Assembly: GCF_036116635.1 (NCBI RefSeq)
Contig: NZ_CP107995.1
Location: 2,294,001 to 2,358,000, forward strand
Direction of reading: 5' to 3'
Length of the DNA: 64,000 nt
Source: Amycolatopsis sp. NBC_00345
Lineage (GTDB): Bacteria; Actinomycetota; Actinomycetes; Mycobacteriales; Pseudonocardiaceae
Of the stretch, positions 51,868 to 60,122 are shown piece by piece (position 1 is the first letter of the stretch; every line of letters starts with the position of its first letter). The position numbers and the translations under genes are program-made. Below the pieces are notes generated by a model. It was given only the letters and a program-made list of their open reading frames with translations, was not told where the DNA came from and did not search any database.

Positions 51868-54561
51868 TCAGTGCCGGCGTCCCGGAGGTGCGAGCAGGCC
51901 GAACGCGCGGGCCTGGGTGACGGCCTCGGCCCGGCGGTGCGTGCCGAGCTTGGCGTACAGGTTGCGCATGTGGGTTTTCACGGTGTTGCGCGAGATGGAC
52001 AGTTGGTCGGCGATTTCCGGCGCGGTCAGGTTGGTCGGCAGGTAGCGCAGGATCCGCATTTCGCTCGCGCTCAGCGGTTCCGGGCCGCTGACCGGCGCGG
52101 TGAGTTCCCGCGCGGTCAGCCGAGCCCGGATTTCGGTGATCAGCGCGTAATGGGACGGACAGTGCCGCGAATGGCGGTTCAGGAGGTCCGGGACCGGGTT
52201 CAGCATGAACCAGAACAGCGCGCCGTCGCGCTCGGCGCGGTTCAACGCGTGCTCCAGGGCACGGTCGGCGGCGGCACCCTCGTTGAGGCTGTGCCGGGTC
52301 ATGGCTTCCAGCAGATATGCCTGGGTAAGCAGGCCCGGAGCGATCAGCCGGGTGGCGCCGTGCAGGACCGGGGCGAGCTCGGCCGCGGCGGCGTCCGGGT
52401 CGCCTTGGGCGAGCCGCAGTGCCGCGGTGGCGATACGCGGCTCCCCGCGATCGCGGTCATCGCATTCGAGTAGCACTTTCTCTGCCTGCGCGGTATCGCC
52501 CAGCCGTAAGCAGGCCTGTAGCCGGAACGCACGGGTGATCGGCGCGATCAGGCTCGGCGTGGCGAGCGAGCCGGCCGGCCGCTCCGCGGCGTGAAGGGCC
52601 GTCAACGCGGCCTGGTTTCGACCGCGTCCCAGCTCGAGCAGCGCGCGACCGAACGAGAGCGCTGTCGCGACGATGGGCTGGGCCTCGGCGACGACGGTGC
52701 GTTCGGCGCGCTGGATCCAGGACTCCGCCTCGCCCAAGCGCCCCTGCAGCGCTCGTACGCAGCCGAGGACCACATAGGCCACACCGGCGGCCTGCTCGTC
52801 GGCCCAGCCGTGCAGCTCGGCCAGCCCGACTGCCTGCGCGCCGTGCTCGGCCGCCTGGTCGAACGAGGTCCAGAGTTCGCTCGCGGCCTGGTAGGCCAGG
52901 CTGCCGAACTCCAGGTAGGGACGCCCGACTCGCTGGGCCAGCGGCTGCGCCTGGTCGACGGGCTGCCCGGTCCCCGGCCCGGAGAGGTGAAGAAGGTGGG
53001 CCGACCAGTAGTCGGTGCTGTCGACGCAGATCTGCACCAGGGTGCGCAGGTCCGGGCCGAGGCCGGGCCCGAGGGCATCGTGCGCGGCGACTGTCGCCCG
53101 CAACCGGTGCGCCTGTTCGGACATGCGCGGCAGGTCGCCATGCTGGCGAGCGAGCACCAGGCCGGCGATTCCCAGTACGAGCCTCGCGTGGTCGCGCCGG
53201 CAGTCCGGCACCAGGGGGAGCCGTCGCCCGGCGATGGCCAGGTACTGATCCGCGATCTCGGCCGATCCCCGGACCAGTTCGTCGGCCGCGGCGACGGCGG
53301 CGAGTTCGGCGTCGGCCGTGCGTACCGCGGGCGGGAAACCGGTGAGCAGATCTCGCACGACCGTGTGGTGGCCATCCAAGTACAGCGTGGGCCAGTGATC
53401 GGCGAGCAGCCGGGCCGCCCGCGTCCAGTCCCGGGCGGCCTGGGCGTGCCGGATCGCCTCGACCGGGTAACCGTGGCCGGCGAACCAGGCACTCGCGGCC
53501 CGATGCAGCCCGGTGATCTGATCCGGCGCGGTACGGCGCAGCTCCAGCGCCAGCAGCTCGGCGAACAGCTGATGACAACGAAACCACGACCGGGTCCCGT
53601 CCAGCGCCACCACGAACGCGTTGGCGTCCGCCAGATCCTGTAACACCCGCTCCCCACCGGCGTCACCGGTCAGCAGATCCGCCAGCTCCCCGTTGACCCG
53701 CTCCACCACGCTCGTGCACAACAGCAATCGCCGAACCTGGTCGCTCTGCCGATCCAGCACCTCGGCCAGCAGGTACTCCGCCACCGTCCGCTCGCTGCCG
53801 GAGAACTCCGCCACGAACCGCGCCGGATCGGCATGGCCGGCCAACGACAACGCCGCCAAGCGCAGACCCGCGGCCCACCCCTCGGTCCGCTGGTGCAACA
53901 GCACCACCGTCTCCTCCGGCAGGTCCACACCCGCCGCGACCAGCAGCTCCCGCGCCTCGGCCACGCTGAACCGCAGATCGGCCGTGCGCAGCTCCGCCAG
54001 CTCACCCTCCAGCCGCAACCGATGCAGGCCCAGCCGCACATCATGTCGGGAAGCCACCACGAACCGCAGCCCCGCCGGCGCCCGCAGCATCAGCAACTCC
54101 AACTGCCGCAACGCATCCAGGCCCAGCTCGTGGACGTCGTCGACCACCAGCCACAACGGGCCGTCCAACGGCGCCAGGTCCGCGAGCAACCGCTCCACCA
54201 CCGCCCACCCGTCCAGCTCCGGTGCCGCGCTCAGCTGCCCCACCAGCACCGAACCAGGACCCGTACGACGCAACGCGTCCAGCACCGACAACCAGAACCG
54301 CTGCGGCACCCGCTCATCACGCCGCACCGACACCCACGCCGTACGACCCGCCACACCCGCCTGGCCGGCCCACGACCGCAACAGCACCGACTTCCCGCTA
54401 CCCGCCGAAGCCGACACCACCGTCACCCGGGCGGCCCCGCCGATGCGCGCCATCAACGCCGTGCGGGCCACCACTCCGCCGCCACGACGAGGAGCTGCCC
54501 GCTCGGCAACCGAGTCCCCGCCAGTGTCCGCGCCCATACCGACGATCATTCCACGACTCAC
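51868..54561 (-). CDS. Large LuxR family regulator with ATPase domain (LAL/MalT type), copy 2
   Basis: 897 residues from a GTG at 54561; ATGs at 54549 and 54537 are alternatives. Walker A SASAGSGKSVLLRSW, Walker B WLVVDDVHELGL, a long TPR-like middle, and a C-terminal LuxR helix-turn-helix (LSASEMRILRYLPTNLTAPE, SISRNTVKTHMRNLYAKLGT). It is very similar to the protein at 44434 along its whole length, including VAEYLLAEVLDRQ and FRCHQLFAELLALELRRTAP. The two genes converge toward each other and bracket the oxygenase operon, so they look like a duplicated regulator. A 71-residue gene on the same strand lies 65 bases upstream. Confidence 0.9.
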   Translation of the reverse strand: MSRGMIVGMGADTGGDSVAERAAPRRGGGVVARTALMARIGGAARVTVVSASAGSGKSVLLRSWAGQAGVAGRTAWVSVRRDERVPQRFWLSVLDALRRTGPGSVLVGQLSAAPELDGWAVVERLLADLAPLDGPLWLVVDDVHELGLDALRQLELLMLRAPAGLRFVVASRHDVRLGLHRLRLEGELAELRTADLRFSVAEARELLVAAGVDLPEETVVLLHQRTEGWAAGLRLAALSLAGHADPARFVAEFSGSERTVAEYLLAEVLDRQSDQVRRLLLCTSVVERVNGELADLLTGDAGGERVLQDLADANAFVVALDGTRSWFRCHQLFAELLALELRRTAPDQITGLHRAASAWFAGHGYPVEAIRHAQAARDWTRAARLLADHWPTLYLDGHHTVVRDLLTGFPPAVRTADAELAAVAAADELVRGSAEIADQYLAIAGRRLPLVPDCRRDHARLVLGIAGLVLARQHGDLPRMSEQAHRLRATVAAHDALGPGLGPDLRTLVQICVDSTDYWSAHLLHLSGPGTGQPVDQAQPLAQRVGRPYLEFGSLAYQAASELWTSFDQAAEHGAQAVGLAELHGWADEQAAGVAYVVLGCVRALQGRLGEAESWIQRAERTVVAEAQPIVATALSFGRALLELGRGRNQAALTALHAAERPAGSLATPSLIAPITRAFRLQACLRLGDTAQAEKVLLECDDRDRGEPRIATAALRLAQGDPDAAAAELAPVLHGATRLIAPGLLTQAYLLEAMTRHSLNEGAAADRALEHALNRAERDGALFWFMLNPVPDLLNRHSRHCPSHYALITEIRARLTARELTAPVSGPEPLSASEMRILRYLPTNLTAPEIADQLSISRNTVKTHMRNLYAKLGTHRRAEAVTQARAFGLLAPPGRRH

Positions 54562-54626
54562 GAGCTGCGCACGCCGCGCCCGTTCCCCGCTCGCGGCGCC
54601 CGCAGGCCTGGTCGGGTGGTGTTCTG

Positions 54627-54842
54627 TCAGGGCCGCGGCAGCCGGCGGACCTCGATCAGCTCCAGCCCCAGCGCCTCGACCTGTGCGAGCGCCCCGTACA
54701 AGGCCGCCTGGTCGGCGAACACACCCGACAGCACGGTGTGGTGCCCGCGCACCCGGGTCTGCAAGTCCGGGAACGCGCTGCGGATCGTGGCGCCCATATG
54801 GCCACCGACACTGATCTCATAGCCGACCATGCTCTCCGTCAT
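54627..54842 (-). CDS. Conserved small protein of unknown function (71 aa)
   Basis: 71 residues from the ATG at 54842 with GAGAGGGA upstream. The chain is a compact alpha/beta protein: YEISVGGHMGATIRSAFPDL, TVLSGVFADQAALYGALAQV and a final LGLELIEVRRL. No cysteine and no membrane segment. I recall similar short proteins in actinomycetes beside LuxR or oxygenase genes, but no function is known to me. It precedes LuxR copy 2 and follows operator site D, so it is probably co-expressed with the regulator. Confidence 0.68.
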   Translation of the reverse strand: MTESMVGYEISVGGHMGATIRSAFPDLQTRVRGHHTVLSGVFADQAALYGALAQVEALGLELIEVRRLPRP

Positions 54843-54902
54843 TGCCGTCCCTCTCCTCGCACCGATGTCCGGTCAGTTTCGCCGGCAACCGCGTGACTGG
54901 TC

Positions 54903-54921
54903 GTCATCCAGTTGGTGTGAT
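54903..54921. promoter_or_regulatory. Shared operator, site D: GTCATCC-AGTTG-GTGTGAT
   Basis: The right arm is identical to the best copies; the left arm is degenerate. It lies 60 bases upstream of the 71-aa protein and LuxR copy 2 (both minus strand). Confidence 0.5.
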
Positions 54922-54997
54922 CGCACGCTTCCGCTACGTGACCGGACGTCGAAGTCTCGACGCGGACTCCATCTCCATCCCTGACGCCCTCGTCTGT

Positions 54998-55810
54998 TCA
55001 CGGTCTCCTCTGGACACTGTGACGGCCGGCCGTCGGAGAGCGGGCGGGCCAAGGCGGGTTCACGCTGGGGCTGGGTGTTGTCACCCGAGGTACGGGCGCC
55101 GGAGCCGGCCGCGCACCGCTGACCGGCACGCGGGGGAGTTCCTGCGTGCGTTCGCCCGACCGGATTTCCGTGTCGTCGAAGGCCGGGTCCCGGGGTTGCC
55201 GGAGGACGCGGTGTGGCCGGCCCGCGGCGAGGTTCCAGTTCAGTTTGATGGCCAGCAGCCGTACGCCGAGCACCAGAACCACAACGGTCAGGGTCAACGG
55301 GGTTCGGGGCAGGTCCGCCTTCGTGCCCAGCGCCACGATGAGCCCGGCGCCCAACGCGGGCAGCGCGTAGACGCCCTGACGCAGCACCACCGGCGTTCGG
55401 CGCAGCAGCACGTCGACGATCATGCCGCCGCCGATTCCGTTGGTCATGCCGATGAGCGCGGCCGCGTAAAAGGGGGCTCCGTGCGCGGTCGCGGCGGACG
55501 CGCCGGTGTCGGCGAACATCGCCAGCCCGATCGCGTCGGCGATCTGGACGATGCCGGTCAGCCTTGCCGACCACCGCCGGCAGGAGAAGACCATGATCGC
55601 GGTAGCCGCGCAGGCGACGTAGTACCACCAGGTGAGCAGGCCGGCCGGCAAGTGGACACCGAGCAACAGGTCACGCAGGACGCCGCCGCCGATCGCGGTG
55701 ATGGTGGCGGCCGTGACCACGCCGAAAAAGTCCAGTCCTGATTGGACGGCCTCCGAGGCGCCGGCGAAGGCGAACGCCAGAATGCCGGCTACTTCCAGAA
55801 CGGTCAGCAA
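54998..55810 (-). CDS. TRIC-type cation channel family protein (YadS/UPF0126)
   Basis: 270 residues from a TTG at 55810, chosen because GGAGGG lies seven bases upstream and the family begins right there (LLTVLEVAGILAFAFAGA). Seven hydrophobic segments are visible, with duplicated glycine motifs TAIGGGVLRDLLLG and NGIGGGMIVDVLLRRTP that mark the two inverted halves of trimeric intracellular cation channels. A charged C-terminal tail of about 70 residues is longer than usual. Longer upstream reading lacks similarity. It moves monovalent cations in known relatives. Its presence inside a catabolic region, 101 bases after the GMC gene on the same strand, is odd. Confidence 0.82.
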   Translation of the reverse strand: MLTVLEVAGILAFAFAGASEAVQSGLDFFGVVTAATITAIGGGVLRDLLLGVHLPAGLLTWWYYVACAATAIMVFSCRRWSARLTGIVQIADAIGLAMFADTGASAATAHGAPFYAAALIGMTNGIGGGMIVDVLLRRTPVVLRQGVYALPALGAGLIVALGTKADLPRTPLTLTVVVLVLGVRLLAIKLNWNLAAGRPHRVLRQPRDPAFDDTEIRSGERTQELPRVPVSGARPAPAPVPRVTTPSPSVNPPWPARSPTAGRHSVQRRP

Positions 55811-55911
55811 TGTCCAGCCCTCCGTGGACGAAGAAGTGGACAACCGATGGCCGCTGTGCCTTTCCCCGTAACCGATCCTTTCGTCGAACAGCTGTGTCCC
55901 TTCGCCGCGGC

Positions 55912-57513
55912 TCACCCGTGGATGAGGCCCGCCGCCCGGTGCCCGATGACCACACAGGGGGCCATCGTGTTTCCGGAGGTGACGCGGGGCAGCACCGACG
56001 CGTCGGCGACGCGCAGGCCCTCGACGCCCCTGACCCGCAGCTCCGGATCGACGACAGACCCGGCGTCGACGCCCATCCGGGCCGTTCCGCACTGGTGCCA
56101 GAACGTCGAGGCCGCCGCGCGGATGTACGTCGCGATCTCGACGTCGGACACGGCCCCGGAAACCGCGCGCGAGCCCCGGTACGGGCGCATCGCCTCCGTG
56201 CCGGCGATCTGTTCGGCGAACCGGTAGGCCTCCACCGCATCGCGAAGGTCGTCAGGATCGTCGAAATAGCCGGTCTCGATCACCGGAGCACTCGCCGGGT
56301 CGGCACTGGCCAGGCGCACCGATCCGCGCGACCGCAGGCGCATGCCCAGCAGGAACGTGAACGCCGACTCCGGTACGCCGTACCGCGCCGCCGCCTCCGG
56401 GCTCATGAACGCACTCCCACCGGAGTACATGACGAACTTGGGCGAATCGACGCGCCCGTCCGTGCCCCAGAAACACACTGCCTGCGCGCGCGGCGGCGGT
56501 GGCAACTCCGCCGCACCGGCCTCCCACACGCACCCGACCAGCAGATGATCATCGAGATTGGCGCCCACCCCGGGCAGATCCGTACGCACGTCGATGCCCA
56601 CCGACTCCAGGTGCCGGGCGGGACCGATGCCGGACTGCATGAGGATTTTCGGCGTCTGTACCGCGCCGAGGCTGAGCACGACCTCTCGGGTGGCGTGAAA
56701 CCGGACGAGGCGGCCGTCGCGAACAGCCTCGACGCCCACTGCCCGGTTACCGTCGAACACGACCTTGGTGACCAGTGTGTTCGTGAGCACGGTCAGGTTG
56801 CGCTGCCCTCGCCGTGGCGCGACCAGCGCGCGATAGGGCGAAAGCCGGACGCCGTCCTCGATGATCTCGTCTCGGACCGCGCAACCGCTGCCCCTTTCGG
56901 CGAGTTCGCCGTTCGGGCTGTCAAACCGGTCGAGTCCGGCCGACTCCGCTCCCGCCAGCATCGCCGCGAAGAACGGGTGCAGCGGCTGGGCCGGCCGGAT
57001 GTGCAGGGGGCCGCTCGTGCCTCGCCGCTTCGGATCCGGCTCGCCCCGCCAGGTTTCCAGCTCGCGATACACGTCCAGGACCGAGTCGTAGCCCCATCGC
57101 GGATCGGCGCAGTCACTGGCGAAGTCGTCCCAGTCGCGCCGATGGCCGCGCGACCAGACGCCGACATTGACACTCGAGCCGCCGCCGAGTCCTTTCCCCA
57201 TCGAGTACAGCAGGCGCCGATCGGAGACCTGGGCGCTCGGCTCCGTGAGATATCCCCAGTCGCGTTCGCTGCCGAGGTTCTGGAACCACAGGTCCGGGTC
57301 GGACACCCGGTCATCGGCGTCGTCGGGGCCGGCCTCCAGCAGCAGCACCCGCAGGCCTTCGTCCGCCGCGAGCAGGCCGGTGAGCGTCGACCCGGCCGAA
57401 CCCGCACCGCAGACGATCACGTCGAACTCACCGTCGGCGCCCGGCCCGAGCGGATCGGGGGCGTCCGTCGCGCCGGCCCGCTCCGCCGGCTCTGCCATGT
57501 TGTTCGCTGCCAT
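55912..57513 (-). CDS. GMC family FAD-dependent oxidoreductase, copy 1
   Basis: 533 residues. FAD motif VIVCGAGSAGSTLTGLLA (about 32-49), GMC signature 1 at GKGLGGGSSVNVGVWSRG, signature 2 at GAVQTPKILMQSGIGP. The active-site pair is in STFWHQCGTARMG (His) and TSGNTMAPCVVIG (Asn). GMC enzymes oxidise alcohols such as choline, glucose or aryl alcohols. Without a signal peptide it is cytoplasmic. Operator site E is 98 bases upstream. It is about as long as choline dehydrogenases but belongs to a catabolic neighbourhood with no glycine-betaine gene. Confidence 0.88.
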   Translation of the reverse strand: MAANNMAEPAERAGATDAPDPLGPGADGEFDVIVCGAGSAGSTLTGLLAADEGLRVLLLEAGPDDADDRVSDPDLWFQNLGSERDWGYLTEPSAQVSDRRLLYSMGKGLGGGSSVNVGVWSRGHRRDWDDFASDCADPRWGYDSVLDVYRELETWRGEPDPKRRGTSGPLHIRPAQPLHPFFAAMLAGAESAGLDRFDSPNGELAERGSGCAVRDEIIEDGVRLSPYRALVAPRRGQRNLTVLTNTLVTKVVFDGNRAVGVEAVRDGRLVRFHATREVVLSLGAVQTPKILMQSGIGPARHLESVGIDVRTDLPGVGANLDDHLLVGCVWEAGAAELPPPPRAQAVCFWGTDGRVDSPKFVMYSGGSAFMSPEAAARYGVPESAFTFLLGMRLRSRGSVRLASADPASAPVIETGYFDDPDDLRDAVEAYRFAEQIAGTEAMRPYRGSRAVSGAVSDVEIATYIRAAASTFWHQCGTARMGVDAGSVVDPELRVRGVEGLRVADASVLPRVTSGNTMAPCVVIGHRAAGLIHG

Positions 57514-57611
57514 GTAGCTGGCTCCTTGTCTGTCCCATACGGCCGGGCACCCTGGTGACCACGGGGCCCGGTCCGGGCCAGAATCCTGACAGTCCCGCGG
57601 ATGAGCGGACC

Positions 57612-57630
57612 ATCACCCGATCCGGATGAT
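57612..57630. promoter_or_regulatory. Shared operator, site E: ATCACCC-GATCC-GGATGAT
   Basis: Arms match 6 of 7 with the 5-base spacer. It lies in the 160-base gap between the two GMC genes, upstream of copy 1 on the minus strand. Confidence 0.6.
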
Positions 57631-57673
57631 TCAGGTAGCCCGGCAGAACGACCGCTGGGGTGGGCGACCGGTC

Positions 57674-59305
57674 TTACCGGGCACCGGCTTCGCGTATCAG
57701 CTGCGCGGCTCGTTCGGCGATCATGATGGTGGGGGCGTGCGTGTTGGCCCGCGGGATGGCCGGCATCACCGAGGCGTCGGCGATGTGCAGGCCGAGGACA
57801 CCGTTGACCTCCATGGTGGTGGAGTCGACGACCGCGGCGGAGTCGGTTCCCATCCGGCAGGTGCCGACCGGGTGCCACTCGCTGCCGCCACGGTCGCGGA
57901 TGAAGGTGCCGAGCGATTCCTCGTCCCAGGCCGGCGGGTCGAGGGCCTGGCCACCGGTCGCGGCTTTGAGGGCGGGGCCCTGGAACAGCCGCCGCGCCAG
58001 CCGGAGCCCTTCGAGCAGATCCTCGCGGTCGGCCCGGGCGCGCAGGTATCCAGGGTCGACCAGCGGCGCATCCGTGGGATCCGCCGACGCGAGCCGCACC
58101 TCACCCCGGCTCGTGGGAGTCAGCAGGCTCACCGAACACGTCAGGGCCGGCTCGGGGTACGCCCGCCGATTGCTGTCCAGCGCGGTCAGGGCGAGGGTGA
58201 GCTGGATGTTCGGACCCGGAAGGTCCTCCCGGGTCCGGAGTTTCGCGGTTGCCTGCGTGAAAGAGGCGAGCGGCCCGCGGCGCAGGAGCTGGTAGGCGCG
58301 GGCGTCCGCGTCGCTTGTCGTGCTCCACAGTGGACTGCCGTCGACCACCGGCCACACGGTCGTGGCCAGTGGGTGGTCCTGGAGATCGGCGCCCACCGCC
58401 GGCAGGTCGTGGACGACGTCTATGCCGAGCTTCCGCAGGTGACTGGGCATCCCGATGCCGGACAGCATCAGCAGCTGCGGGGTCCGTATGGCGCCGGCGG
58501 CCACTACGATGGACCGCCGGGCGACGACTCGGCGCCTGACTCCTTGTGCGTCGACGCACTGCACGGCGGTGGCCCGGCCGCTTTCCACCACGATCGACGT
58601 CACCAGAGCCTTGGCGCGGATGGTGAGGTTCGGGCGCCCGGCCGCCGGCAGCAGGTATCCGTCCACGACGCTGTGCCGCGTACCGTCGTTGATGTTGGCT
58701 TGGAGCAGGCCGATGCCCTCACGATCGGCGCCGTTGAAGTCCTCCACGACCGGAAGCCCGATTTCGGCCCCGGCGGCGACGAAGCTCAGCGCAAGCGCGC
58801 TCGCGTCCCTGACGCGCGAGACCCGCATGGGTCCATCGAAACCGTGCCATTCGGCGTCGCCCAGGTCGTTGTGCTCGATCGCCCGGAAGACCGGTCGCAC
58901 GTCCTTCCAGGCCCACCCGTGAGCTCCGCCCGCCTGCCAGGCGTCGTAGTCCGCGGGATAGCCGTGGAACCAGGCCATCCCGTTGATGCTGCTGCCACCG
59001 CCGAGGCCACGTCCTTGCGGAAGCGTCACGCGGCGGCCACCCAGCGCCGGCTGGGGGACGGACGTGTCACCCCACGAGGTCGGGCCGGTCCACAGCCGCA
59101 TGGCCGCGCCCGGGGTGCGGGCTTCCGGCTCCAGCCCGGTCGTACTGCCCGCTTCCAGCAGCAGCACCCGGCAGCCGGCCTCCTCGCTGAGGCGCGCGGC
59201 CAGCACACATCCGGCCGCGCCCGCACCGACCACCACGACGTCGACCTCGTCCGGGAGATCACCCAAGGTCTGTTCCGGTGACAGAGCTCCCTGATGACGG
59301 CTCAT
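57674..59305 (-). CDS. GMC family FAD-dependent oxidoreductase, copy 2
   Basis: 543 residues. FAD motif VVVVGAGAAGCVLAARLSEE, signature 1 GRGLGGGSSINGMAWFHG, signature 2 GAIRTPQLLMLSGIGMP, active-site His in SEWHPVGTCRMG and Asn in PRANTHAPTIMI. It shares the fold and strand with copy 1, but the sequences differ enough that it is not a recent duplicate. Each has its own copy of the regional operator upstream (site F here). Substrate unknown; an alcohol formed by the hydroxylases of the cluster is a reasonable guess. Confidence 0.88.
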   Translation of the reverse strand: MSRHQGALSPEQTLGDLPDEVDVVVVGAGAAGCVLAARLSEEAGCRVLLLEAGSTTGLEPEARTPGAAMRLWTGPTSWGDTSVPQPALGGRRVTLPQGRGLGGGSSINGMAWFHGYPADYDAWQAGGAHGWAWKDVRPVFRAIEHNDLGDAEWHGFDGPMRVSRVRDASALALSFVAAGAEIGLPVVEDFNGADREGIGLLQANINDGTRHSVVDGYLLPAAGRPNLTIRAKALVTSIVVESGRATAVQCVDAQGVRRRVVARRSIVVAAGAIRTPQLLMLSGIGMPSHLRKLGIDVVHDLPAVGADLQDHPLATTVWPVVDGSPLWSTTSDADARAYQLLRRGPLASFTQATAKLRTREDLPGPNIQLTLALTALDSNRRAYPEPALTCSVSLLTPTSRGEVRLASADPTDAPLVDPGYLRARADREDLLEGLRLARRLFQGPALKAATGGQALDPPAWDEESLGTFIRDRGGSEWHPVGTCRMGTDSAAVVDSTTMEVNGVLGLHIADASVMPAIPRANTHAPTIMIAERAAQLIREAGAR

Positions 59306-59472
59306 GCCGGCCCGGTTCCCTCAGGAGCCGTCCACGTCGGGCTCCCGGTGATTCTCGGTCCGCGCACGCGCCGCACGGCCTTGCCGCTGTCGTTGTAGGA
59401 CTGCATCACGCTCCTGCGGATTCGTCAGCCGATCGGAGGGCCCAGTCTGCGGACGGCCGGGGTGACCATGCC

Positions 59473-59532
59473 ATCGCACAGTCGGGGTGATTCCGCCCGC
59501 CGTCGGCGCTGGGATCACACACATGAGGTGAC
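59473..59532. promoter_or_regulatory. Shared operator, site F, with a weaker second copy
   Basis: ATCGCAC-AGTCG-GGGTGAT (59473-59491) and, 22 bases on, ATCACAC-ACATG-AGGTGAC (59514-59532). They lie in the divergent gap between GMC copy 2 (minus) and the SRPBCC gene (plus, start 59591) and may serve one promoter each. Confidence 0.55.
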
Positions 59533-59590
59533 TGACGGCTCACCCCCTCGGGCGTGATGCTGCGGCGAGTCCATTCGGAACGGAGTAGCC

Positions 59591-60040
59591 ATGACCATTT
59601 TGGACATCGACCGCACGGCGCCGGTGATCGTGCGGCAGGAGGTGACCGTCGATGCGTCGATCGAGTTGTTGTGGCGCCTGCACACCGACGTGAACCGGTG
59701 GACGAGCTGGCGGTCGGACGTCGGCTCGGCCCGCCTGCCCGGTCCGTTCGCGCCGGGTGCGGTATTCCACTGGGCGACCGGCGGCCTTGAGATCGCCTCG
59801 GCCATCCAGGCGGTCGACCCCGGCCGGCGGACGGTGTGGGGCGGACCCGCGGGCGGCATCGTCGGCATTCACGTCTGGAGCTTTTCGGTCGTCGACGACG
59901 GCGTCCGGATCGTCACCGAGGAGAGCTGGAGCGGTGAGCCGATCGCGGCCGACCCCGCTCGCGCCCAGTCGATGCTCGACGCGTCCATCGCGGTATGGCT
60001 GCGCGACCTTGAACGGGCCGCGGCCGCGCGGCAAGGCTGA
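59591..60040 (+). CDS. SRPBCC family protein (polyketide cyclase/dehydrase-like)
   Basis: 149 residues, helix-grip fold: VIVRQEVTVDASIELLWRLH, NRWTSWRSDV, and the central GGLEIASAIQAVDPGRRTVW. A C-terminal helix packs at LDASIAVWLRDLERAA. Such proteins bind hydrophobic or aromatic ligands. It is divergent from GMC copy 2 and downstream of two operator copies, so it belongs to the same putative regulon. Confidence 0.82.
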   Translation: MTILDIDRTAPVIVRQEVTVDASIELLWRLHTDVNRWTSWRSDVGSARLPGPFAPGAVFHWATGGLEIASAIQAVDPGRRTVWGGPAGGIVGIHVWSFSVVDDGVRIVTEESWSGEPIAADPARAQSMLDASIAVWLRDLERAAAARQG

Positions 60041-60122
60041 AGAACTTCAACACGACCGGGGGCTAGCAGCAGTACCGAGGTCGCAGACGCGCCGTGAGTT
60101 AACGGCAAATCGCCGCGGGGTC

